Of a stretch of 64,000 nucleotides of DNA, positions 22,701 through 33,179 are shown piece after piece. This DNA comes from Saussurea involucrata (taxonomy: Eukaryota; Streptophyta; Magnoliopsida; Asterales; Asteraceae): assembly GCA_033807775.1 (NCBI GenBank), contig JAWVWS010001017.1, forward strand, positions 496,001 through 560,000, written 5' to 3'. How positions within the stretch are numbered: the stretch's first letter is position 1; each line of letters starts with the position of its first letter. The notes under the pieces were generated by a model. That model ran no database searches and was not told the DNA's origin. It saw nothing but the letters and a program-made list of their open reading frames with translations. Made by a program: the position numbers and the translations under genes.

Positions 22701-23982
22701 TCAAGTCGCGGTACGCCTTAGCCTGCATGGAGTATCCGATGAAAACTCCTTCGTCCGCCTTGGGGCTGAATTTCCCGAGATCATCCTTGTCGTTTAGCAC
22801 ATAGCAAGTGCATCCAAATGCATAGAAGTAGCCGACGGTTGGAACGTGATTATTCATGATCTCGTACGGTTTCTTGTTGAACCGCTTGAGAAGGATAGAG
22901 CGGTTTTGCGTGTAGCATGCCATAGACACCGCCTCAGCCCAGAGATACAACGGTAGATTTGCTTGGGATAGCATTGTTCGAGCAGCTTCAACGAGGGTAC
23001 GGTTCCGTCTTTCCACCACTCCATTTTGTTGTGGAGTGCGTGCTGCAGAGAAAGTGTGTGTGATGCCCACCGTTCTCAGATAGTCACCCACTTTTTGATT
23101 CTTGAACTCCGTCCCGTTGTCAGTTCTGATGGACTGAACGTGTTGAAGCTTGTTCTGCTGGATAGTCTTCAGGTGGTCAATAATGAGCTCCGGAGTTTCG
23201 TCCTTCGAGCGTAAGAACCTCACCCAAGTGTAGCGCGAGTAGTCGTCCACCATCACGAGCACGTATTTGCGTTTATTGATGCTAGGAACACGCATTGGAC
23301 CATACAAATCCATATGAATGAGTTCGAGTGTCCGGGTCGTGCTCGGAGTTGCCTTCGGCGGATGTGAAGCGCACGTCATCTTTCCCTTTTCGCATGCTCC
23401 ACAGAGACGGTCCTTCACGAACGGAAGTTGGGGCACGCCTCTGACGTGTTTGCCTAGCACCAGTTGGTTGATACTTCTGAAGTTGAGGTGCGAAAGACGT
23501 CTATGCCAGAGCCAAACTTGGTCGGAGTCGGCTTTTGACAAGAGACATATTGGTTTGTCTGTCTTGAGAGCGTCAAGGTCAATGATGTAGAGATTGGTCT
23601 TGCGAGTTCCAACTAGAAGTTCCTCTCCGTCGTTGTTGAGGATTCTACACCTTGTGGCTTTAAAGCTGACCTCGAGATCCTTGTCGCAGAATTGACCGAT
23701 GCTGAATAGATTGTGTCCTAATCCTGCGACGTGGGATACCTTCTTGATTGTTATCTTGTCTTGTACGATGTCTCCGTAGCCCACGATTGGCGACTTCTCG
23801 TTATTCCCAAATCTCACGTCTCCGCAGTATTCTTCCTTGTAATTCGTGAGAAGCTCCCTTCTTCCGGTCATGTGCTTGGCGCATCCAGAATCTAAGTACC
23901 ACATATGACCGTTTTGCAAAACAAGATTAGTGATGTTTAGGTACCCAAATTTGTTTGGGTCCTGGGGGGTTAGATTTGGCAC
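22700..23982 (-). pseudogene. pol: Protease and integrase of C pol
   Basis: Open reading with protease W-Y-L-D-S-G-C-A-K-H-M-T-G. Integrase has the H-H-C-C domain (H-R-R-L-S-H...C-G-A-C), the catalytic D in H-M-D-L-Y-G, D in I-R-T-D-N-G-T-E-F and E in N-G-V-V-E-R-R-N-R-T, all present. It overlaps the end of gag by about 55 nt in another frame, so a frameshift or a separate message would be needed. The junction here reads TAATCTTGTTTTGCAAAA: the CAG acceptor found in A1, B, D, E and E' is lost. The frame breaks near 22700. Confidence 0.87.
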
Positions 23983-24813
23983 TGCCTGGGGAAATATGCT
24001 TTGACTCAGCTTTCCCTTTAGGTGTAGATTTTACACCGTTGGAGGGAACTGGTTTTGGCACTTGTTGCCTCTTGGGTGCAGAATTTACACCTTTTGGAGG
24101 AACAGATTTTGGGGCAGATTTCCACCTGGATGACGGTTTAACCTCAGTAGGAGCAGCCCGTGTAGGAATGGGTCGGGTCTCCCGCTGTGGTTTAACCGTT
24201 TGATTGAAACCCCTTTTAAAATGATGTTGTTGCTTGTTATTATGGGGTTTGCGCTTATGAAATAGGTTACCAACAAAGTAAGGCGCATACCAATCATTAT
24301 TGTGAATATCATCAAAATCATTCCAACCACAATTAGAACAACATAAACAATCATGCGATAATTGAATCAATTGAGTAAGAGAGTTAACTTTAACGGGAAA
24401 AGAAACATCAAAATGGTTCCAATGATTCCAAGCAAAATTGTCTTTGTATATTCTAGAATTGAAAACAGGTGGGGAAGATTTTGACGCATCCTTCTTGACA
24501 GAATCCCCCTTTAGCCACTTTGGTGTTTCTTTATTAGCGCGACCATTTTTATCTGAAACAGCAGGGATAGTATGATCAGTGACTTTTGGGGAAACAGGGG
24601 TCTTAGTGGTCGATTGTTCGGTCTTTTGCTTCGGCTGTGATTGTTTTTGATCATTTGAAACATTTTTAAGAATCTTGATCAAAGCCGGAGTCTTGGATTG
24701 TGAACAGTCGCCCTTTAGAAAATTGACCGGACGATTAACCACTGGAGACAAAAAATCAGGTTGACTTGGAGAAAAAATACGGTTAGCAGTCAATGGTCCA
24801 GTAGCTTGCCTTG
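23927..24813 (-). pseudogene. gag: Gag C-terminal part of C
   Basis: Continuation of C gag below the G insertion. The reading is continuous with 46520 onward once G and one CCTTG copy are ignored, which confirms that G interrupted an existing gag. It contains a Cys-rich patch (C-L-C-C-S-N-C), a Lys/Pro-rich tail with repeated A-P-K-x-V-P segments, and ends P-K-Q-I-W-V-P-K. RNA-binding or assembly functions are likely for this tail but unproven. Confidence 0.8.
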
Positions 24814-26574
24814 TGTAACATCCTAAATTTCATTATTATTATTTTAATAAGATTTAGAATGTATTTTGTATTTGGAGTAACCTTGAATTATATAGAGTGT
24901 TATAATTCAATTAGGGTTAAAATAAAAATGTTGAAAGTTTAAAGATTTCTTTTGAGAATAATAAACTTAAGGGTTATTATGATTTTTATTTATGTATAAG
25001 GTGTGTTATGTTATTCCTTTAAAGTTTAAGGGAGTGTAGTGCCATTCTCTTAAAGTTGGAGGTTTGGTTGGTAACATGCTTATGACTCACCTCTTAATGG
25101 TGTGGAGGTGTCACACTAATAGTCATGAAGACTAAGTGTGAGTTGTGTGAGTTGGGATTGGGTGTGTACATTCGTTTTAGAGAGAAAGAGAGCCGAGAGA
25201 TAGAGAGAGATCGAGAAAAGAAGGAGAAGAAGGATAGATTTTCTATCAGCTGGTTATTGTGATTAATTTGGAAGATTCATAAGTAAACTGTGGTAGTAAA
25301 GAAAGGAGTCCCTACAAGTTTAAAAAGGATTAAAAGAAGTGTGATTTCATATCAGGTGAGTTTATTCAACTCTCTTTAAAATTCAGTAATTAATATTGAA
25401 ATAGATGTTTTATATGTATGCATGGATATGTTTTATGAACTAGTACTTATTATTATTCTTGTATGCTAAGCTTGATTATCTACTATATGCAATTTGCTAT
25501 AGGGTTATGAACTCTAAATATGATTTGAAACTTCATTGAGATAAATTATAAAGATCTATCTATGAATCCGATAATGTAGATTAACAACTGAGATATTAAC
25601 TTCCGTGCTAAGTTGCAAAGAGGGGATAGTTAAGAGATTGAGATGAGGAGCTAATAATATTCTTTATTTTTTTATAAATAGAATATGTTCGGAGAAATGA
25701 TATATTGTATGTCGGACACATATAGTAGTATCGATTATTACATATATATATTATGTACTATGTGCTTTTGCTAAAAATAGGCATCTGGTCACCGAGGGCA
25801 CTTGGGTACGGTATAATGGGAACCGACTACTCGCCATAGACCAAAGGGATGTAATTTTAGTAATTGGGTGTACCTTGAATCATTGGGGGTCCCGGTTGAG
25901 TATAGCAACATTATAATCTCATTGGGACCATTGATTCTGAGGTGGAATGTGGAATAGGCAGATTTTGATTTGTAATTCCCATTTCGATCAGGGAAGATCG
26001 GAGATTTCCCAGTGATGAGAGGAAGATTAGAGATAGGCATAAAGTAATTTGTAATCTCTACTTCCTGATTAAGAAATAGGCAGGTTTTGACTTGTAATTT
26101 CTTGTGTGTGAATATTGACTATGAATCTGGGATGATTCATAGTTAACTCTTAAATTGTTGTTACGATTAGATGAGTTAGTCGTAGGAATGGGAGTGGGGC
26201 AGATTCCCCGATTTGGAAAGGAGTTGTCGTACGGTAAGATGGGTGAGAACAGGTTTGAGTTATCTGTTCATATTTTATTTATTAAATTTTATTTTGATTT
26301 GAGTATTCTCACTAGGCGAAAGCCTAATGTTTCAAGTTGAATCTTCTTACCAGGTACAAGCTCCGGGAAGTAGCGGGAATGAGAGAAGAGAACTTTTGGA
26401 AAGATTCAGACTTAGAGATACCGGAGGATCTAGTTATTCTTTGATGCTTTTGGGATGGTTGTTTAGAAAAACTGGATTAATCTGATTGTTATGTTATGAT
26501 TAGATTAATAAGTTATTAATAAGTTATTTAAGTAATGTCGTTTGGATTAATCTGATTGTTATGTTTGTATATAG
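24814..26574 (+). repeat. 5' LTR of G (3' end missing or replaced)
   Basis: Aligns with 44675-46417. It has an extra partly duplicated segment near 26474-26594 built on GGATTAATCTGATTGTTATG. After TATATAG (26574) the similarity stops: the last 102 bp of the right LTR (46418-46519) have no counterpart here. Confidence 0.8.
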
Positions 26575-26767
26575 ATTAATAAGTTATTTAATCTCATGTG
26601 TGATATGTTCGCAATTTCAATTAGCTACTGTTATTATGAATATATTATTACACAAGCATACTTGTTTCTAAATTGTTACAAGGACTGATTAGCGGTAAAG
26701 TATGTATTGTATGTCTAGTTGTATAAACCATTAACTGATGAGTATTCTTTTGTGCTCAATCAGAACA
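26575..26767 (+). other. Leader of G without a visible primer site
   Basis: About 190 bp of AT-rich sequence between the LTR match and the gag ATG. I find no TGGTATCAGAGC or other tRNA-complementary site at the LTR edge. Together with the missing LTR end this suggests an internal deletion or exchange. Confidence 0.55.
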
Positions 26768-27723
26768 ATGGTGAATACACCCCCGAGGTCTCCAAATTCT
26801 TCGATGAATAGGAATTGGTTAGACGAAGCTGGAGAGAGACAAACTGGATTAGGCGGAGTTCCTGATACGCCAACAGATTTTCTTTCCTTAGGAGGAATGC
26901 GAAGTCGAGTACATCCAGGAGGTACCAGTAATGTTGATCAAACGTCGTCAGATTCAGGTATGGAAGGACGAATAATGGATAATGTGACCCGATTGATGAA
27001 TGCTTCAATGGAAAGGCAAGCAGAGATGATGAATACTGTGATGGGAAGATAGGAGAGATGTTTACAAAGATGTTTAATGATCGCAATGTGGAACCAAGAC
27101 GAACAGTGGTTGATACTAGTGTGATAAATCCGACTGTAAATCCAGGAGCAGAGACATAAAGGAGGGTTGAAAGAAATTGTTCCTACAAAACGTTTCTAAG
27201 TTGTAGACCGCCAGAGTTCAAGGGAGACGAAAATCCAGTGGCTTGTATGAACTGGATAAGAGAGATCGAGCAAGCTTTTCGAGCTTGTGAATGTAATGAT
27301 GAAAGATCCAAGGTTAGATTTGTGTCGCAAATGTTGCGTGGAAAGGCGTTGCAGTGGTGGAATGTGTTGTCATCAACTGTGACGGAAGCAGCTCTAAACT
27401 CAGTCACTTGGAATCAGTTTAAAGCAAAGATTTTAGAAGAATATTGTAACGAACACGAGATGGACCGAATTGAAGAAGAGTTCCGAAATATCAAGAAGGG
27501 TAATATGACGGTGAGGAAATATACCGAGGTGTTTATGGAAAAGCTGAATCTTGTGGGGCACGTGGCTCCAACGGAGAAAGATAAGATTAAATATTACCTG
27601 AAAGGTCTACCGGCAGATATGATGACAAGAGTTCGCAGTTCGAAATCTGCCACTTTGAGGGAGACGATTGAAGAAACAAAGGTGATAGAAGAAATGTATG
27701 TGAAAGACAAGGAGTAGAAAGCG
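26768..27723 (+). pseudogene. gag: Gag of G, broken
   Basis: The start is the ATG at 26768 (M-V-N-T-P-P-R-S). The N-terminal 94 codons end in TAG (27050). Another stop and a frame change lie before 27180. From 27182 to 27717 the Retrotrans_gag domain is clear (P-P-E-F-K-G, W-I-R-E-I-E, Q-W-W-N-V-L, F-R-N-I-K-K-G-N-M-T-V, Y-L-K-G-L-P). It ends in TAG at 27715. The protein would form the core of the particle. Confidence 0.88.
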
Positions 27724-28746
27724 CAAGTTGGAGAAAAGAGAAAGTGGGAGGGTCGTTCAGAACCTTCTCAGAAATTAAGGTTATTCGGAAAGAACATCCG
27801 TAATGATTCCCGTAGGGAACCGAGTTGGTGTTCAAAATGCAAAAGTAAACATTTTGGCCAATGCCGTGTGGTCGGAAATCAATGTTTCAAGTGTGGGAAG
27901 ATGGGACATATGGCGTCAAATTGTACAGTGCCTGGGTCGGTTTGTTTTGAATGCCAGCAACCGGGTCATTTTCGGAAAGATTGTCCGAAGTTGAAGAAAG
28001 GAGGAGATCAGGGAAGAAAGTTAGTTATTCCCAAACCAACCGGTCGTGCATTCCAAATGACTGCTGATGAAGCGAATGGGTCAAAAGACGTGGTCTCGGG
28101 TACATTTCTTATAAACTCTATTCCTGCACGTGTGTTGTTTGATAGTGGCGCAAATTATTCTTTTGTATCCAAGTTGTTCCAAAATAAGTTAGCTATGCCT
28201 GTTACTACTCTAGGAGATGCCCTAGTAGTTGAAATAGCTAATGGAGTCCAGTCTTTGGTTAAGGAGAGCCTGGTCGATTGTAAAATTGCGATAGAGGGAA
28301 CAGAATTTCATATTAACTTGTTGTTAATGGAAATTGGGAGTTTTGATATTGTTGTAGGGATGGACTGGTTGAGCAACAACCAGGCAGAAATTATGTGCGC
28401 AAAGAAGCTGATACGATTTCCAATGGGCGAGAAAGACGATGTATTCGTATTCGGAGAGAAACAGGAAGGAGATGTTCCTTTGATATCAGTGATGAAGGTG
28501 CGTAAATGTTTATCGAAAGGGTGTTGGTCTTATTTAGCCTATGTTATTGATACAAAGTTAGAAAAGAAAAATGTTCAAGATATCAACGTGGTGCGTGAAT
28601 TTCCGGATGTATTCCCGGATGATCTTCCAGGTTTACCAGTTGAAAGACAGGTGGAGTTTGGTATCGACATTATTCCTGGATCGGCACCGATTGCACGAGC
28701 ACCTTATCGTTTAGCACCTGCTGAAATGAAAGAGATGATGACTTAG
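27724..28746 (+). pseudogene. pol: Zinc knuckles and protease of G
   Basis: Same frame as the preceding gag block. Nucleocapsid-type motifs: a degenerate C-S-K-C...C near 27829, then two CCHC boxes, C-F-K-C-G-K-M-G-H-M-A-S-N-C and C-F-E-C-Q-Q-P-G-H-F-R-K-D-C. The protease follows, with an intact V-L-F-D-S-G-A-N-Y-S-F-V (about 28130-28170) and I-V-V-G-M-D-W-L. The stretch runs into the beginning of reverse transcriptase (P-D-V-F-P-D-D-L-P-G-L-P) and stops at TAG 28744-28746, in a context (T-stop-L-Q) where related elements usually have Gln. Confidence 0.88.
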
Positions 28747-29344
28747 CTTCAAGAGTTATTGGATAAGGGTTTCGTAAGGCCGAGTTCCTCGCCTTGGGGA
28801 GCTCCAGTTTTATTTGTTAAGAAGAAGGATGGTACCATGAGAATGTGTATTGATTACCGAGAGTTGAATAAGTTAACCATTAAGAACAAGTATCCACTTC
28901 CGAGGATTGATGATTTATTTGATCAACTCCAAGGTGCGGGATGCTTTTCAAAGATAGATTTAAGATCAGGATATCATCAAGTACGAGTAAGAGATGAAGA
29001 CGTTTCGAAAACGGCGTTTAGAACCAGATATGGGCATTATGAGTTCCTTGTAATGCCATTCGGGTTGACGAATGCTTCTGCTGTATTCATGGACTTAATG
29101 AACAGAGTGTGTCGACCATTCTTGGATAAGTTCGTCATTGTGTTTATCGATGACATACTTATCTATTCAAAGACCAAAGAAGATCATGAGCAACATCTTC
29201 GTGAGGTCTTAGAAGTTTTAAGAAGGGAGAAACTATACGCAAAGTTTTCGAAGTGTGAATTTTGGTTAAAGGAGGTGCAGTTCCTAGGTCATGTAATTAC
29301 TTCTGAAAGAGTTAAAGTAGATCCTTCAAAGATTGAAGCGATGA
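28747..29344 (+). pseudogene. pol: Reverse transcriptase of G, cut by A1
   Basis: Gypsy reverse transcriptase with G-F-V-R-P-S-S-S-P-W-G-A-P, R-M-C-I-D-Y-R-E-L-N, F-S-K-I-D-L-R-S-G-Y-H-Q, the catalytic F-I-D-D-I-L-I-Y-S, and L-G-H-V-I. It runs to K-V-D-P-S-K-I-E-A-M, where A1 begins at 29345; the thumb continues at 42565. No stop lies within this part. Confidence 0.9.
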
Positions 29345-29832
29345 TGTTAGATCTGAAGTTTTGTCAATAAACCAAGTGTTGAAGATCTGATAAGAAGGTT
29401 CAGAAGTTCTGAGAAGAAGAGTCAGAAGTTCTGAGAAGAAGAGTCAGAGATCTGAGAAAGAGAAGTCAGAAGTTCTGAGAAGCGTGATCAGAAGAATGTT
29501 CAGAAGTTCTGAACTACCTGTTCAGAACTTATGACGAGTTTCGTTACTTAGTAATGTGTAAACTAATTAGGACACGTGTTTTGTTCTTATTAGTCTTTCT
29601 TATTTGTACTGTAGCTTTAATATATCCGTTACAGTATAAATAGAGTGGTTAGCACTACGTTGCTAACTGATTGATTTTCCCATATTACTTGTATTCATTC
29701 CTTGTAATCTTTGAGGTTATCTCTCTCTTAGATCTGTAATTCTGTGCATCATTGAATACAATTGGGCTTGATCATACAATTTCTCAATTACTTCTTTCTA
29801 TATTGATTGTAAGAATAGATCCTGCACTTTCA
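29345..29832 (+). repeat. 5' LTR of A1, 488 bp
   Basis: TGTTAGATCT...GCACTTTCA. The first 200 bp are filled with the palindrome TCAGAAGTTCTGA and half-sites. The same length and sequence recur at 42077-42564. Confidence 0.96.
29635..29642 (+). promoter_or_regulatory. TATA box of A1 5' LTR
   Basis: TATAAATA, 290 bp into the LTR, preceded by ACAG. Conserved in the 3' LTR (42367-42374) and in A2 (61855-61862), so it probably drives the genomic transcript. Confidence 0.75.
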
Positions 29833-29834
29833 AT

Positions 29835-29846
29835 TGGTATCAGAGC
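29835..29846 (+). promoter_or_regulatory. Primer binding site of A1
   Basis: TGGTATCAGAGC, complementary to the 3' end of initiator tRNA-Met, two bases after the LTR. Confidence 0.95.
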
Positions 29847-30040
29847 CAATCAACAAACAAATTCGTTCAAGATTGTGATTGCGAAGATCGATTGATCAAT
29901 TTCTTGAAGATTTCTTGATTCATTCAAAATTCGATTCTGCTGCTAGGGCTAGTTCTTGAATTCTTAGCAATTCTTGAATTACCTGCTACTTTTCGATCAA
30001 GAAAATCGAATTTGTCTTTCTGTTGAATTTTCTTACAATC
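29847..30040 (+). other. 5' leader of A1
   Basis: Untranslated 194 bp up to the gag ATG. It has several TTCTTGAAT/GATTGATCAATTTC short repeats and no ORF. Nearly the same leader is seen in A2. Confidence 0.7.
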
Positions 30041-33000
30041 ATGTCTTCTAAAGAATATCTAGCCATGGGATCCGAAACCAAACCGCCTGTTCTTATACCA
30101 GAAGAGTATCAGCAATGGAAAACTCGTATGATCCAATTCCTTGACAACATCGATGAAAATCTTATGATTTCTATTCGAGAAGGTCCAATCGAAGTATATA
30201 TCGATGTCGCCGCAACCCCTGCTACAGAGACAACTCCAGAAATTCCAGCGACCAGAGTAAAGAAGAATTATTCCCAATACACTGCTGAACAGAAAAATAG
30301 GCATGCTATTGACAAAAGAGCAATTACTTTGATGACTTTGGCTGTCCCGAATGAGGTTCTTAACAGGATTGACAGTGGATCATCAGCTAAAGAAATGTGG
30401 GACGAATTGGAAAGGCAAATGTTAGGAACTGTGAGATCTATTCAGGCAAAGTTAAATCAAAGCATAAATGCTTATGAAAGGTTCAAAGCAAAAGAGTCAG
30501 AAAGTTTGACACAGACATACAGTAAATTTTGCACTATTCTAAATGACTTGAGAAGAAATGGACTGAAGAAAACAAAATCAGAAATAAATTACAAATTTCT
30601 GAACAGTCTAAATTCAGAATGGTCATCATTTGCCATAAGTCTGCAAATGAACAAGGATATGTGTGAAGAAGACTTAAATGATTTGTTCTGTGTTCTTAAT
30701 CAACATGAAGACTCTGTCAAGTTAGTTGTGTAAGAAAAGAAAAATGTTGCTGATCAGTTAGCGTTCTTATCAAAGTCCAAAGCAATCAAAGCACCCAAAA
30801 AGACTGCATATCTATCAGAAATACCGAGTCTGGAGGAATCTGACAAAGAAGAAGGATCAGAAGATGATGAAGATATCAAGATAATGGCTGAAAAGCTAGC
30901 TTTGCTGACAAATACTTTCAACAAAAGGTATGGGAAGGGCAGATTTCAAGGAAATTATAAGAGAGCTGGAAGTTCAGATTATAAGAAGAAAGATGACAGA
31001 GAAGAAAATAAGATTGAAAAGAGAATAGAGAGAAGTGAAGAAAACAAGGAAGAGAAGGAAGAGAGAAAAGAAAAGAATCTGTGTTTCAAGTGTGGAAAAT
31101 CTGGCCATTATGCCAAGGATTGCAGAGTTAAAGTTGTGAAAGATTATGAATACTACACGAAGAAGGCTCAGCTTGCAAAGAAGAGAGATGACGAGAGTGC
31201 GCTATTGGCTGAACAGGAGAATTGGCTGTACTACACTTCTGATGAAGATGATCATATCAACTTTCCACAGATGCGAAGCTATATGGCAAAAATGAGGAAT
31301 GAGGATGATTCTGATTTTGAAGATGCTGATTCTGAGTCATCTGCTGAGGTACATTCTTCACTTGAATTAGAGTTAATGACACAGATTGGTGAAATGAAAA
31401 CTGAATTTGCTAATCTAAGAAAACAGATAAAAGGAGAAAGAACTTTGGTTAACAAATTCAGAATTGAAAAAGAAGTAATAAACGAACAATATGAAGAATC
31501 TGAGGCTGAGAAACAGAAAGTTAAAGATGAAAATTCTGAATTGATGAAAAGGCTTTCTGAACTAAAAGTTGAGTTTTCAAAAATAAAGGATGAAAAAGGT
31601 GATTTACAAATAAAATTTGATATGTTATTTGAAGAAAGAAAGAATTTATACACCAAAATCAAAGAATTGGAAGATTTGAATTTGAAAAGAGGTCAGACTC
31701 AGCAAACATTAAATCTTTTATTAAGCAATGTTAAAGATACAAGATTTTACAATCCAAAGAAGGGATTGGGATTGGAAGAAAATGTCATTTTAAAAAGAGC
31801 TCCAATACTTCAAGTTTCTAAGCCAAAAATCCCAGAAATTGTTGAAGTTTTCATAAGACCTGCTAGTTCTATAACAAGTTCTGACAATTTGCAAAGACCA
31901 AACTCTAAAAAGTCAGATGAGACAATTTCTGAGTCTAAAACAGAAAAGTCAGTTGGTTCAGAAGAAAAGGTTAAGAAAGAAGTTTCTAAACCAACAGATG
32001 AAAAGCCAAGATACAATGATACTAAATTCAAGTATGATTCCTTAAATGTCAGCTACAAAAATAAACAACCAAGTTTTTCATATCATGACATTGAGAGCAT
32101 ATTTGATACAAGTAAAAATTCTGAAACAGTCAATCAGAAGTCTGAAACTTCTAGTCAGGATTCTGAACTTTGTAGTCAGAATTCTGAGTCTAAAGATCAG
32201 ACATCTGAGTCTGTAAATCAGAACTCTGACTCAGGTAGTCAGAAGTCTGATTCAACTGGATTTTCTGAAACAAAATCAGATGAATTTTTGCAACTTGAAA
32301 AGAGATTTAATCTTGTGAGTCAAGAACTTGAGGATTTAAGGAAAGCTTATGATGAACTTGAAAATGATTTCTGTGAGGTGGATATTAAACTTGAAGAAGC
32401 TTTGAAAGAAAAGAATATTTTTATTCAGAAAATAACAGAGCTTGAAAAACTGAAGACTGAGTATGATCTTTTTAAAATTAATGCTTCAAGAGAAAATGAT
32501 AAATTCTTTAATGAATCAAGTACATATGAAAAAGGTGAATCATCTAATTCTTCTAACAAAAAGAACTTGAATTTTTCAGAAAAAGAAGAAAGCAAAAGGA
32601 AAGATGATCTTGCAAAGTTGAATGATCTGAAAAGGGAACTTGAGAAGCTTAGAATGAAATCTACTTCTGAACTAAACGCTAGAAATTCTTGTAATAAGGG
32701 CAATTGTACTCTGAACAGTATAAATAAAAATGAAATGATCTATGTTTCAGATTTATTGTCACTTGCAAAGAAAAATCTTGTTTGTGTTAGATGTAAAAAT
32801 GATTCATTCCAATATTCTCACAAATGTCAAGTCAAAATAACTTCTGTTTCATACATAAGAAAAGATATTCAGAAAGTTTCTGTTTCTCAAAATACAGAAA
32901 AGAAGAAAATTTCTGTTCCTCAGACTCAGAAGAAAGAAAAGATAAAAGAAAAGAAAGTTGAAAACATAGCAAAACCAAAAGTTACAACTCTCAAAAAGAA

Positions 33001-33166
33001 TTTGAACAAACTTGTAAGCAGAAAATGTTCTGACTTCATAAAAGTTCAAGGAAAGTGGTGTTTGAAGAAAGATTTTGAGTGGAGAGTAAAAGGTACTAAT
33101 GTTAAATCCAATGACAAAGCTAACAAAGATGGACCCATTCCAAAATGGGTACCTAAACCTAACTGA
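30041..33166 (+). pseudogene. gag: Gag polyprotein of A1, one internal stop
   Basis: The ATG at 30041 matches the start of A2 gag (62225). The first 230 codons are a copia Gag capsid region (Q-Q-W-K-T-R-M-I-Q-F-L, M-W-D-E-L-E-R-Q, F-L-N-S-L-N-S-E-W). A TAA stands at 30731-30733 where A2 has GAA; the frame then stays open to 33166. Further features: a zinc knuckle C-F-K-C-G-K-S-G-H-Y-A-K-D-C (residues 348-361), coiled coil about 444-547, repeats of Q-N/K-S-E/D about 694-740, a second coiled coil about 750-875, a Cys-x2-Cys patch near 916, and the end P-K-W-V-P-K-P. Full length would be about 1041 residues, long for copia but typical of this lineage. Confidence 0.9.
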
Positions 33167-33179
33167 TCCTTTTGCAGGG
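33163..33179 (+). promoter_or_regulatory. gag-pol junction with conserved acceptor-like motif
   Basis: CTGATCCTTTTGCAGGG overlaps the gag stop TGA (33164-33166). Pol is open in another frame only from 33163, after a TAA at 33160-33162, so there is almost no overlap for ribosomal frameshifting. The motif resembles a plant branch point followed by a 3' splice site. Near-identical forms sit at the same place in B, D, E and E'. Confidence 0.55.

Noticed and set aside
29345..29600. Heat-shock elements in the A LTR (GAAnnTTC)
   Set aside because: GAA and TTC triplets are dense, but the spacing is mostly one or three bases; only GAATGTTC and GAAGGTTC fit. Not enough to call a heat-responsive LTR.
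29835..29846. tRNA gene fragments at TGGTATCAGAGC sites
   Set aside because: Only the 12-base primer match is present; no cloverleaf.
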